In this document: positions 1 to 11,138 of the stretch, one piece after another | Layout of the letters: each line of letters starts with the position of its first letter | Numbering within the stretch: position 1 is the first letter of the stretch | NCBI GenBank assembly: GCA_014925825.1 | Contig: JACGCK010000015.1 | Span: forward strand, 558,001-622,000 | Length of the DNA: 64,000 nucleotides | Origin: Pholiota molesta | Taxonomy: Eukaryota; Basidiomycota; Agaricomycetes; Agaricales; Strophariaceae | Reading direction: 5' to 3' | The notes under the pieces: model-generated | The model's database searches: none | Told to the model about the DNA's origin: nothing | What the model saw: only the letters and a program-made list of their open reading frames with translations | Program-made: the position numbers and the translations under genes

Positions 1-1272
1 TTCAGCCCAACTTCAGCCATCCCCTTCACCGCTGCACAGAGCAGTGGTCACACACCGAACTGGTCCTTCCTCTGTCGCAGCTGGGCTTTATAGACGCCAT
101 AATCACACCTAACGTCCATGCAAATGAAGGTCGTACTCCTTGACATCGACCAACCGCATGTGTCTTGCGCGAATGGACATTAGGGTGCTTTGCTAGCTGG
201 TAGCCGGCGCGGAATCTCTAAGCTGTGGAGGAGAGGGGCGGAGGTGTGTGTTGTGGTTTGGGTCCCATGAGGCACGAGTTGGGTCTAGGAAAAGGTATGG
301 GCAGGCGATGACGAGAGGAAGAGCCGTTACTATACATAGGGAAGCTTGCTCTTGCGGAGCAGTGCGCTGGACGCGGGGATTCGAAAGTGGGCTGCGGTGT
401 CCTATGATTGCTCTCGTATGTTCTTCTTCCTCTTTGCTTTCTTTTCTTCCCGTGTTTCTATTCTATGCGACGCTTCCGACTACTCTGACCACTATGTATC
501 AACATAGGTTCGACTCACAGACGCGAACTCCCTTGCGCTTCTTGCCCAGCGCACCTCGCTGCATGTTACGCGGCACGTCGTACTACTAGCACATACCTGT
601 TCTTCCGCACGTAGACAAGAGATCGTATGGCGCAGGCGACCCCGCGCTGTCGCACGAGAATCCCAATCTTAAAGACTCCCTGTGAAGAAATACGGTAGAG
701 CGTGCACGACGGGCGTTCAAAAGTTCAAGGTAATCATGCCCGAATACCAGGTCGGGACCCTGCGCTGGTTCTCTCGCGTCGCCAGATAACTCCTCTCATA
801 CTCCTGGCCGCTGCTTTCTGGCGTCACCGAAATAGCTATCATCACCGGTGCGTGGCCATATTTCTTCATCGTGTGCATGTTTGGTTCGCGCCTTTGCGCC
901 TGGGTGTACGTGCTGTATTGTAATGCTCGTTTAATGGAATATGTTTACCTGCAACGAAAAAGAAAGTTTCGCTGTGTAAATTGTTCTCGTTCAGAATTGG
1001 CGTCAGATCAAAGTTGTAAGTAAACTTCCTTGTCGTATCTACTATCTGACGGCGTGAGCAACACCGGAATCGTGTCACCTCCTACGCACCAAAATAATTC
1101 GGCAAGTTTGGCACGCCAGAAAATCGAACCCTTGAAAGAAAGATTCAAGGACGAATGGGAACGCGCGCGAGGTCGACACCTGTGCGCCAGATAAAGATGT
1201 CATATGAAGGCTAGTCGATTCCGCATGACGATTGCATTTCAGAAGCGGACAATAAACGCGATTTGCTTCTAC

Positions 1273-1380
1273 GAAGAAGCAATTTTCCCAGCCCATAACT
1301 CAGTCGAGCGACGTGGCTGTTGGGCTATACACCCCAGAAGGTACGATGGCTCGACGGCGGGTGGTGCGATTACCTCTTAC
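1273..1380. repeat. Foldback module, type C (copy 1)
   Basis: A diverged foldback. The outer arm GAAGAAGCAATT faces GATTACCTCTTA. The inner arms are GTCGAGCGACG and GGCTCGACGG, the equivalent of the GTCAAGC/GCTCGAC stem in other modules. It lies 273 bp before module A1 at 1654. Confidence 0.6.
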
Positions 1381-1653
1381 GCATAGCGGAACACTGGGAA
1401 TTGTACGTTGATATATAAGGAAGGACAACGGGGGTGCGCGCATCAAAGACGCTCGCAGTACAGTACGACCTGAGCTACCTACACGACGCGAGCGTCGAAC
1501 ACACGTCGAGATGGAACGCGTTGGTTCGATGATGACTCCAGTCTGGGTAATGTCATTCAGTGTGTGCATGCGGCAAAATGACCAAAATGCGAATGACCAA
1601 TACATGGGTGCTTCTGAATCAGCTGCGGACGACCGCCCGCGATGTCCGCTGCA

Positions 1654-1764
1654 AAGAGGCAATTGAAAAGAATTCTTTCAAAGCATTAGTCAAGCAAGGT
1701 GGCTGAGGGTACATGGCCCAGAGATCACACTAGCTTGACGAGACTGACGTTTCAATTGCCTCTT
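1654..1764. repeat. Foldback module A1 (copy 1)
   Basis: Outer arms AAGAGGCAATTGAAA (1654-1668) and TTTCAATTGCCTCTT (1750-1764) are perfect 15-nt reverse complements. Middle arms GTCAAGC (1689-1695) and GCTTGAC (1733-1739) are also perfect. The centre has a GGCTGAGGG/GGCCCAG partial stem. Confidence 0.85.
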
Positions 1765-1890
1765 AGGATGGGCACACCACGGATAATCGTATGATGATAG
1801 AGGCGTCTGAACACGGAAAATGGGGCGTTGATGAGAGAAAACGAGAAGAAGGCGCAGAAGTTTCTGATGAGCAACGCAGTTCCCTCTGCA

Positions 1891-2002
1891 AAGAGGCAAT
1901 GGAACACAATTTAAAAGCCGACCCAGTCAAGCGATGTGACTGTGGGGCTACACATGCCCACAGATCACAATAGCTCGACGGTATGTTGTTCAATCGCCTC
2001 TT
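1891..2002. repeat. Foldback module A2 (copy 1)
   Basis: Outer arms AAGAGGCAATGGAAC (1891-1905) and GTTCAATCGCCTCTT (1988-2002). Middle arms GTCAAGC and GCTCGAC. The centre is a strong hairpin: TGTGACTGTGGGGC pairs with GCCCACAGATCACA with one bulge. It starts 127 bp after A1 ends. Confidence 0.85.
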
Positions 2003-2941
2003 GGACAGAGCGCGCCGCTGATCGTGTAGCGATATAAGGTCATCGTGAAGGCGCGAGACGGTATTTTCACAGGGGCGGAGAGCGGGCGTCGCAGAGAATG
2101 AGGAGGATGATGCTTGCCTTCCTCTGCCATGACGGTGGGCGAGGCAAGGATTACACCCCGTTGCGGAAAGATGACTTCTAATGGGCAGAACGGCTCGGAG
2201 GGTTGAAAATCGTGGGGATGAATGATGAGCGCATCCTTAGATCCCTCTATACAGTCGTGCAGAGGGACGAGGAAAGTGCTTATCATTTGTCATCACCCTC
2301 TGAGCCGAGTCGCGCGCACAACTCCGCAAGTCCATCCCCGGAAACAAAGATCGCAGCTGGGGAACGTACCGTAGTGCGACAATATCGCCGTAGTTCCCCT
2401 TATACGTTAGAACCTACCAGATCGAACTGTGAAGTTGGAGCGATCGCTTTCTAGGCAGAGCACACCCTGATACATGAAAGCATGAGTGCCTTCGAACGCC
2501 GTGTCAAACCACAGAGCTCACATAGAGATAACTGGGCAGTGTACATGTCAGAGCCGATTCCGGGACGTGGAGCGTGCACCTTGCTTTTTCTACATAGCAG
2601 GAGCAAAACAGGACGGTGGTGGTTCAGATGCAAGACCATTTGCTCGGATAGAGCGTTATCGATCATTTTTTTTTTACCGCGGCAGCCGGGAACAGCCGGG
2701 ACCAGCCGGGCCAATCTTTTAGTGATAGGCGTGCGTGCGTACGGACCCGCTGCATCCTACAACTTCGCCATGTTCGTTTCCTCGGCTCCGTTCATCCGTA
2801 CCACTCAACGCGTCGAAATTTGGAACAAAGGGTAGCGGGAAGAAACGGACTGACGCGACGAGGTGGTATTCACGTCAATACTTGCTCTCTCTTTCAATAT
2901 CAACCCCCACGTCATCTTGCCCATTCCAAGTTCGTCAAATC

Positions 2942-3629
2942 ATGGAGTGTACGATCTGCTGGGACAAGTTCGAAGACTCAGCCGTTAGTCTGAATTGCGG
3001 TCAGCTTGGAAATCAGTATGTTGGCTGATCATTGACGCGACTGATTCTTGATTGTAGGCCACCTCTTTCACCGTAAATGCATCGAACCTCTCGTCAACAC
3101 ACTGGCACGCGACCTAGTGTGCCCGTTCTGTCGAAAGGGAGATCCAACAAGTGCGTATAGACTATCATCATCCCTCAAGTCCTCGCAGGAGTCGAGTGAT
3201 CCTCCCATCGTTTTTCCGAACTATATGCGCGAAGTTTTCTTTATCTCAGCGGCCAGCACCTCCGACTCATTGGCCATTGGAGAAAACGCCAGTTGGGAAG
3301 ATCCAATGATGACGATCGCACGACTACGCCAACAGAACACGTATCTGCTTGCCGACAAGCTGAAAGAACCGGAACGGCTCATGGCTTTAGCGACAACGTT
3401 GGGAGACAAAGCAATTGAGGCCTCGACAACTGCGATGGAGAAAATTTCGAAAGTGTTTGAAGCTAAGCTTTATGAATTTGATTCCGAGCGCCGTCGCTGG
3501 GAGAAACGTGAGAAAAGTTCCGAAAAAGAGGTGGCGCTTTTGGAGACGGAACTCGACGAAGTCCAGCAAGAGCGCGATAACTTGAAGAAAACTATTCGGA
3601 AGCTAAAGGCCAACATTACGAATGTCTGA
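2942..3629 (+). CDS. RING-H2 finger protein with C-terminal coiled coil (copy 1, intact)
   Basis: Two exons, 2942-2999 and 3058-3629, encode 209 residues. Removing the 58-nt intron (donor GTCAGC, acceptor TTGTAG) joins TGC-G to GC-CAC and rebuilds a complete RING-H2: C3-C6, C19-H21, H24-C27, C41-C44. That restoration is the main evidence for the splice, because the donor is weak. Residues about 46-95 are Ser/Pro-rich linker. Residues about 100-205 are charged and helical (E/K/Q/R-rich, no proline after about 124) and should form a coiled coil. RING-H2 proteins are usually E3 ubiquitin ligases, and a coiled coil suggests oligomerisation or substrate binding; no substrate is evident. ATG at 2942 is the first in-frame start and reaches the first zinc ligand at once. 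An alternative in-frame intron beginning GTGCGT near 3150 cannot be excluded. A paralogue at 10510 is broken. Confidence 0.75.
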
Positions 3630-4518
3630 TTGTAGTTATTCCTTAATGCATCGCGTTCCATTCTTTTCTGATGATGTAAATATATATTTTGCCCAGTCAA
3701 ATTCTCAGCCTAGAGCCTAGTCTGCTGTTTTTCACGACTTGGGCGTCAGATCTGCCTTATCTAGATGTTGAACCCCATAGACATAACCCCGTAGACCTAC
3801 TACGTTGCGCAGAAGCTCCTCTGGACTTTTGATGGTCGGCAGATCGACAAGCTGATCCATAGTCGGGATGCGCTCCGGCGCCAAATCGACAGCTGAGCGT
3901 GTATGTTAAATAATGGCGCCCAAGGTTCGTTCATGTGGCGTACGTACTGACTCCGTGTAGGACGCGGATAGGCAGCTACGTCAAGGGCGGCCGACAATTC
4001 ACGCGATTGCATCTATCTAGAAGCAACGGTGGCGCCAGCGGGGTCCACGGAAGGGATGCAAAAAGGCAAGGATAGGAGTGAGAGGGCCGGAAGGGTCAGG
4101 GATGTACGTTAGGAGATGTATTGAAGCCCATGCGGCCATGCGAAGACGTGTTGGGCTTTCTTGGGATTACTACCGCGCGTCTTTTCTCTCTTTTTACTTT
4201 TGTTTTGTGGTTTCGGCGACAGCGCGCTTCAACTTGTAACAAATCGAGTGAGAGTTTAGACTAAGCCTCCCATTCTCAATTCAAGAAGACAGAACGACGG
4301 CGCCTATAAGAGTAGCCTCGGTCGTTCGTAGGATATCTGTACGACTACAACAGAAAAGACAAACGGTGGAGATTGGCCGTCATCGACCTTCCTACCGTTC
4401 AGGTGGCTCTCTGGGCCGTCGATGTTCCTATATGGCTGAGAGATAAGATGATTGGAGTTCGGACAGAATAGTTGCATTGATTGCTCCCTATCCCTTTGAT
4501 GGCCTCCACAAAGAGCCT
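3630..4518. other. Non-coding, partly copy-specific
   Basis: The first part (to about 4020) is shared with 11694-12065 and is the 3' flank of the RING gene. The stretch 4021-4500 has no counterpart in copy 2. I see no gene. Confidence 0.6.
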
Positions 4519-4626
4519 AGAGGCAATTGAAAAAGTGTAAATACGCAGTTAGGCAAGCAATGTGGGTATGCGGCGATACGACCCGCAGAACACAACAGCT
4601 TGACAGTACGCATTTCAACTGCCTCT
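4519..4626. repeat. Foldback module, solitary A type
   Basis: Outer arms AGAGGCAATTGAAA (4519-4532) and TTTCAACTGCCTCT (4613-4626). Inner arms CAAGC and GCTTG flank a TGTGGGTATGCGG/CCCGCAGAACACA stem. No A2 partner follows within 130 bp. Confidence 0.8.
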
Positions 4627-6870
4627 TTGCAAGAGCGTATCGCGGATGATTGTCTGCCGATATGAAGTCATCATGAACCAAGCAAGACGAGACAGCCGCA
4701 AAGTAAAGTTCTGGTGTCAAACAGAAAGCGCCTCCTCCGCTGTGACGGCGGCCAACAGAGCAGAAAAGTGTGGCAAGCAATCCACGAATAATCAGCACAG
4801 GTCCGCGCGATGCCTAAACGAATGCGAAGAGCACGCCGCTGATATTTGTGTAGCGATAGAAGGTCATGGTGAAGAAACAGGCTGTCATACCTTTCAGGGC
4901 AGGGGGCCGGCGTCGAAGTGAAGGAGGGAGGACGACGCTCGCTGTCCTCTGCCCTGACGATGCTCGCGGTCCTCTCCCATGACGGAAGACGTCAACACAT
5001 GACACTAGATGAGCATCGCGTCCCGTTGGGAGAACACAACTTCGAACAAGCAAAATGGCTCGAATGGATGGGAGAACACAACAAGTACCGCGTATTAGAC
5101 AACCCCAGGGCAGTCAAATATAAATATTTGGCCGGTGCTTATCGTTTTCTATCCCCTCCGAGCCAAATCGCATGCACAGCACCGCATGTCCATCCCTCCT
5201 TGAACAAAGATCACAGCCTCCGAAGGGGACTGTACCGCCGCGCGACGACGCCACCACAGTCTCTGAGATGTCTCCAGGCGCCGTGAAGTTCAATACAATC
5301 GCAGCAGGCGTGGAAGGCCCGAAGCCCAGTGCTGCCGACCTAAAGCCCAAACGCCGTGTCAAGTGACTCACAGTGCTCTCATAGAGACGAACAGCCGGTG
5401 TACAGACCAAAGCCAGTCCGGGGGAGGCGGTGCGTTCTGGGAGGAGGGTGGCGGTTTGGATGCAAGACCGAGGTGGAACGTTATCGATCATTTTTAGCGC
5501 GGCCCGGGCAGCCGTAGTTCCTGTGCCTGCGCACGGACCCGATACACAACATTCGTTTCGTTTCCTTGTCTTCCTCCCTCCATGCCCACTTCACGCCTCA
5601 TGCAACCACCCCTCTGGATAGAGTCGAGATGATCGGCCCATTCTCAGCGGAGCGGGGCTCACTCTCACCAAGCGAGAGAATCGTCGCCGCCGGATCGCAA
5701 TGGCACCTGCACTGCACTGCTCTGCTCGGTCCAGCTTCGATTGACTTTGCCACGTACGCTCCTCTGGGCGTCTCTCTTTGGCTGACCAGGTATGTTCCTC
5801 TGCTCCAGCCTTTCCGTTTATAGCCAAATCTACCTTCAGCGGCCTGACTCCGTGGTTGCTCCCACCTCCTCAACACTATCGGCGTTCATCTGGATCTCGT
5901 TTCGTTCCCATTGGCCTCAGTGAGGGTGTGAAGCTCAGCGAGGGATCTCGTACCGAAGTAGGGCGAGATCTGCGAGGTCCGTCCCGTCGTCCACGTCCCC
6001 CTTTCCTCCTAGCCCACACCGGTGTGGCTCACCCTGACTCGGCCTCCTTCACATTCCGTCCGCTCTTTGCGCTCACATGGGTGTGACGCGCAGAGTGCGC
6101 CGTGCGGATGAATGATAGGTGAGGCCGTCAGGGTGCACGCGCCGGGTGGCACAGCGGGAGGAGCCGTGGTTTGACGCCTCCGTGTGCCCAAGGATGGCGA
6201 CGCCATTGACGCGAACCGAATCTAGGAGCTGATCTCGTTTCGCGCTACTTAGTCGTCGTATTTATGGGAGGCACGAACGAGGTCTTTTTATCATCACCGA
6301 TGCCTCAGCTGCATGTCTTGTGTTGCTTCGACTCGCACAAACTGGCTTACGCATCCGTGCGTGTATTCAACGCAATGTAGTACTCATCCGATGCGATATA
6401 TTTGTCTGGCATGGATACCGCGAAAATCCGTGTTTCTGCCCAATTCGTCACTGGACCCAGGGGCGCCGCCTCTACTCTACGTGTAATTATCACTCGCGCC
6501 GAGTTCGTCTCCGTTGCAGACTGACTCCTACGTGACGAACACGCAAGCACTCGGCTCCGAATTGGTGTATTCACAAGTTAGTTATACAGACTGACAACGT
6601 CGGCGACAGCGATACGCACGGATACCGCGTGATAACGGGAGAAGTCTAGCGGTATCGGGCTCGCGCGAACTTTCGGCGGCAACATACTTAAGAAAGAGTA
6701 CAACCACCAGTGCGACTGCAAACACACGCGCGCGGCCGACGCCCGTGCACCACATACCGATCTCGCTCGCGGCTACTCGATCCGAGTCGATGCAGCGGAA
6801 ACCACCGCACCTAAGACGCCGGCGGATAAGCACTAAGGAGCGGCGCCGACCCGTCGCGCGATGACAGCGT

Positions 6871-6996
6871 CTGCAAATTGAAAGGAACGATTGAGGACGA
6901 CCCGTGTTTTGCGTCCAGCTATGTGCCTGTCGGGGGGGTACGGCCCCACAGGGCACTTGGGCTCGACGGTAGATACAGGTGGGAATCGCTTCTTGG
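6871..6996. repeat. Foldback module, type B
   Basis: Outer arm around GAACGATT faces AATCGCTTCTT. The centre is a near-perfect hairpin from GTGCCTGTCGGGG to CCCCACAGGGCAC, followed by GGCTCGACGG as in A2 modules. It stands 228 bp before A1 at 7224. Confidence 0.75.
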
Positions 6997-7223
6997 ATAA
7001 CGCGGATCGCGGAGGATCGTGCGTTGATGTACGGAGTGTTGTCGTGCATCAGAATGACGAGACACTTAATGAAGAAAACGATGATAGGGTGCATGAACCG
7101 CGGCCGACAACGCCACTGAAGTTACTCAGGGATTGCATGCCATGATGCACGGTACAATGCCCGAAATTCAGAAACGGACAGGTGCGCCAGCTCCGGACGA
7201 CCAGCACGATGATGGCCGCTGCC

Positions 7224-7335
7224 AAGAGGCAGTTAGAATATAGTAAGGATCGCAACGTCAAGCAAGGTGGCGGTGCGGCTATTCGAGCCGTAGATCACAC
7301 TGGCGCGACGAGACTCTGTGTTCCAACTGCCTCTT
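7224..7335. repeat. Foldback module A1
   Basis: Outer arms AAGAGGCAGTTAGAA (7224-7238) and TTCCAACTGCCTCTT (7321-7335). The middle arms have drifted (GTCAAGC against GGCGCGAC). The module ends in the usual AGGATGGGCACA tail. Confidence 0.8.
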
Positions 7336-7462
7336 AGGATGGGCACAGCGCTGTGTGAGCGTATGATGGTAGAGGCGGCGGGGTGAACACGGAAGATGGG
7401 AAATTGGTAAGGGGATGGGGAGGACGCAGGAGTTGCTGACGCGCATCGCGGTTCCCTATGCA

Positions 7463-7564
7463 AAGAGGCAATTGAGCAAAATTACTAGTCAAGCGATGTC
7501 ATTGTGAGGCTACATAAACCCCCAAATCGCAATCGCTCGACGGTATCTGGTTCAAAGGTCTCTT
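7463..7564. repeat. Foldback module A2, decaying
   Basis: The 5' arm AAGAGGCAATTGAGC is intact, but the 3' arm has drifted to GTTCAAAGGTCTCTT (7550-7564). The GTCAAGCGATGT and GCTCGACGG inner arms remain. It starts 128 bp after A1. Confidence 0.75.
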
Positions 7565-8831
7565 GGGAAGAGCGTATGGTGGTGGTTCGGATGTAACATC
7601 GCTGGATGTTATCGATCATTTTCATGCGGCACGATTAGCCGGAGGTCCGGTGATGGGGATACGGCGCACGGACCTCATGCGCAACTTCACATACTCCCGC
7701 TGCTCTGTGCAGTGGCCACACACCGAACTGGTCCTTCCTCTGTCGCAGCTGGGCTCCATAGACGCCGTAATCACCCTTAACTTCAACGTCGTACTCCTCG
7801 ACATCGACCAACCGCGCGTGTCTTGCGCGAATGGCCATGATGCTTTGCTAGCTGGTGGCCGGCGCGGAATCTCTGAGCTGTGGAGGCGCGGGTTGGCTCC
7901 AGGAAAAGGTATGGGCAAGGCGATGACGAGAGGAAGAGCCGTTACCATACATAAGAAGCTTGCTCCAATGCGCTGGACGCAGGGATTCGAAAATGGGCTG
8001 TAGTGTCCTATGATTGCTCTCGTATGTTCTTCTTCCTCTTTTCTTTCTTTTCTTCCCGTGTTTCTATTCTATGCGACGCTTCCGACTACTCTGACCACTA
8101 TGTATCAACATAGGTTCGACTCACAGACGCGAACTCCCTTGCGCTTCTTGCCCAGCGCACCTCGCTGCATGTTACGCGGCACGTCGTACTACTAGCACGT
8201 ACCTGTTCTTCCGCGTGGACAAGAGATCGTATGGCGCGGGCGACCCCGCGCTGTCGCACGAGGACCCAAATGTTCAAGACTCGCTGTGAAGAAATTCGGT
8301 AGAGCGAGCACGACTCGACGGGCGTTCAAAAGTTCAAGGTCATCATGTCCGAATATCAGGTCGGGACCCTGCGCTTACCCTTGGCCGCTGCTCTCCGCCA
8401 TCACCGAACCAATGGCTATCATCGCCCGTGCGTGGCCATATTTCTTCATCATGTGCATGTTGGGTTCACCTCAGCGTGCGTGCTGTATTGTAATGCTCGT
8501 TTAATGGAATATGTTTACCTGCAACGAAAGAGAAAGTTTTGTTGTGTAAATAGTTCCCGTTCAGAAATCAAAGTTGTAAGTAAATATCCTTGTCGTATCT
8601 ACTATCTGTCGCCGTGAGCAACACCGCAATCGTGTCAGCTGCTACGCACCAAAAGATTTCGGCGAGTTTGGCAAGCCAGCACATCGAGCCATTGCAAGAA
8701 AGGTTCAAGGATGAACGGGAACGCGCGCGCGGTCAACACCTATGCGCCAGATAAAGATGTCATGGAAGGCAAGTCGATTCCGCTTAACAGTTGCATTCCG
8801 GAAGCGGACGATCAACATGATGTGCATTGAC

Positions 8832-8940
8832 GAAGAAGCAATCCTTTCAGCCTATATCTTAGTCGAGCAACGTGGCTGTTGGGCTATACACCCCAGAAGG
8901 TACGATGGCTCGACGGCAGGGTGTGTGATTGCCTCTTACG
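8832..8940. repeat. Foldback module, type C (copy 2)
   Basis: Homologous to 1273-1380. Here the 3' arm reads GATTGCCTCTTA, closer to the A-type arm. It stands 272 bp before the next A1. Confidence 0.6.
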
Positions 8941-9212
8941 CATAGGGGATCACTGGGAATCGTACGTTGACATAGAAGAAAGGACGACGAGACACTCGAC
9001 AAGAGGAGAGGGTGCGGGCGTCAAAGACACCCGCGGTACAGTACAACCTGAGCTACCTACATGACTCGAGTGCCGAACCCGCATCAGGATGGAACACCTT
9101 TGATGACTCCTCTCTGGGTGAAGTCATTCAGGATGCGGCAAAACGACTGAAATGCGGATGACTAATAAATAGGTGCTTCAGCTGCCGGACGACCGCCGCG
9201 ATGGCCGCTGCA

Positions 9213-9323
9213 AAGAGGCAATTGGAAAGAATTCTTTCAAAGCATTAGTCAAGCAAGGTGGCTGAGGCTACATGGCCCAGAGATCACACTAGCTTGACGA
9301 GACTGACGTTCCAACTGCCTCTT
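9213..9323. repeat. Foldback module A1 (copy 2)
   Basis: Outer arms AAGAGGCAATTGGAA (9213-9227) and TTCCAACTGCCTCTT (9309-9323). Middle arms GTCAAGC and GCTTGAC are perfect. Confidence 0.85.
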
Positions 9324-9449
9324 AGGATGGGCACACCACGGATAATCGTATGACGATAGAGGCGTCGGAACACGGAAGATGGGGCGTTGATAAGAGAAAA
9401 CGAGGAGAAGGCGCAGGAGTTGTTGACGCGCAACGCAGTTCCCTCTGCA

Positions 9450-9561
9450 AAGAGGCAATTGAACACAATTTAAAAGCCGACTCAGTCAAGCGATGTGAAT
9501 GTGAGGCTACACAAGCCCACAGATCACAATAGCTCGACGGTATGTTGTTCAATCGCCTTTT
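9450..9561. repeat. Foldback module A2 (copy 2)
   Basis: Outer arms AAGAGGCAATTGAAC (9450-9464) and GTTCAATCGCCTTTT (9547-9561). The central hairpin uses AGGCTACACAAGCCCACAG. It starts 126 bp after A1 ends. Confidence 0.85.
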
Positions 9562-10710
9562 GGAAAGAGCGCGCCGCTGATATTCGGGTAGCGATATGAG
9601 TCATCGTGAAGGCGCAAGACATTATCTTCACAGGGGCGGAGAGCGGGCGTCACAGAGAATGAGGAGGATGATGCTTGCCGTCCTCTGTCATGTCGGAGGG
9701 CGGCGGGTAAATGCTCCGCGGCAAGGATTACACCCCGTTGCGGAAAGACGACTTCTAATGGGCAGAACGGCTCGGAGGGTAAATTAAGGCTCTAGTGATA
9801 GATCCCTCTATGAGTCGTGTAGAGCAAAGAGGATAGTGCTTATCATGTATCATCACCCTCTGAGCCGAGTCGCGCGCACAACTCCGCAAGTCCATCCCCG
9901 GAAACAAAGATCGCAGCTGGGGAACGTACCGCAATGCGACAAGATCGCGATAGTCCCCTGATATGATGCAACCTGCCAGGAACTGTGAAGCTGGAGAGAT
10001 TGCTTTCTAGGCGCAGGGCATCCTGATACATGAAAGCATGAGCGCCTTCGAACGCCGTGTCAAATCACAGAGCTCACATAGAGATAACTGGGCAGCGTAC
10101 ATGTCAAAGCCGATTCCGGGACGTGGAGCGTACATCTTGCTTTCTCTAGCAGGAGCAAGGCAGGAGGGTGGTGGCTGGTGATGGTTCGGATGCAAGACCC
10201 TCTGCTCGGATAGATCTAGAGCGTTATCGATCATTTTTTCTTTACCGCGGCAGCCGGGAGCAGCCGGGCCAATCTTCTAGTGATAGGCGTGCGTGCGCAC
10301 GGACCCGCTGCATCCTTCAACTTCGCCATGTTCGTTTCCTCGACTCCGTTCATCCGTACCACTCGACCCGTCAAAATTTGGAACAAAGGGTAGCGGGAAG
10401 AAACGGACTGACGCGAAGAGGTGGTATTCACGCGTCAACGCGTCAATAGTTGCTCTCTCTTTCAATACCAACCCCCACGTCATCTTGCCCATTCCAAGTT
10501 CTTCATATCATGGACTGTACAATCTGCTGGGACAAGCTCGAAGACTCGGCCGTTAGTCTGAATTGCGGTCAGCTTGGGAATCAGTATGTTGACTCGTCAT
10601 TAATGCGACTAATTCTTGATTGTAGGCCACCTCTTTCACCGTAAATGCATCGAACCTCTCGTCAACACACTGGCACAGAATAGCTCTTGTGTTGCATTCC
10701 GTTTTCTGGC

Positions 10711-11138
10711 AAGACTCGTTCGTACGGGTCCGGCGGTCGGGGCCATATGGCACGGCCGGCGTCTTTGCGCGCACATACACACCTCTTTTTTCTTTCCTTT
10801 TCTGAACTTGTGGACATCTCCATTCGCATTCACTCTATCCATGTACGATTCCATGCGATGCGCCGCAATCCAAGAGGCGATCGAACCACGTACCGTCGAG
10901 TTGTTGTGCGGTGTGGGCCGTATAGTCCCACACCCACGTCGCTTGGCGGTCCTCATTGCAACAAATTCTGGTCGATCGCTTCTTCGTGTACGTCCGCAAT
11001 CGCTTTGATCGTCCGCTTCCTCAGTTCAGTCATTTTTACGGCACAAAGTGCACCATGCATTATCATTATGATCTGGGGCAGAGCCATTTGCGCATGCGCG
11101 CGCGCTCTGGTTCGCGTTCGCACGGGTGCTTGACTCGG
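10711..11138. mobile_element. 428 bp insertion in RING copy 2
   Basis: Absent from copy 1. It is bounded by direct repeats AATAGCTCTTGTGTTGCATT (start of 10679-10710) and AATCGCTCTTGTGTTGCATC (start of 11139-11169). It contains a complete foldback module at 10872-10984. No terminal inverted repeats are evident at its edges, so the mechanism is unclear; tandem-duplication-mediated insertion or filler DNA are alternatives. Confidence 0.55.
10872..10984. repeat. Foldback module inside the RING insertion
   Basis: Outer arms AAGAGGCGATCGAAC (10872-10886) and GGTCGATCGCTTCTT (10970-10984). The centre is a perfect GTGTGGG/CCCACAC hairpin with an 8-nt loop. The CGATCG core in both arms replaces CAATTG of other modules, a paired change. 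Confidence 0.8.

Larger units (their letters stand above)
1..7030. repeat. Large segmental duplication, copy 1
   Basis: This block is collinear with about 7680-16150. Shared landmarks include the run ending in MPEYQVGTLR/MSEYQVGTLR-like codons (735 and 8345), the C-A1-A2 foldback modules, the RING gene, the segment after it (3700-4020 versus 11765-12065), and the tail 4620-6610 versus 12640-14454. Copy 1 has a private stretch at about 4021-4500. Apart from the RING gene the block looks non-coding: small open frames are not preserved between the copies. Confidence 0.85.

Noticed and set aside
248..1078. Open frames at 248-589, 702-923 and 866-1078, and the corresponding frames at 7563-8617
   Set aside because: The longest (7563-8003) looks protein-like, but the paralogous sequence at 1-400 has indels and stops in that frame. 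The MPEYQVGTLR/MSEYQVGTLR start (735, 8345) loses similarity after ten codons. Treated as repeat DNA.
1653..2002. Idea that the foldback modules are tRNA or snRNA genes
   Set aside because: They lack a tRNA T-loop (GTTCRANYC in context), anticodon arm and CCA-end geometry, and no Sm site or known snRNA motif is visible.
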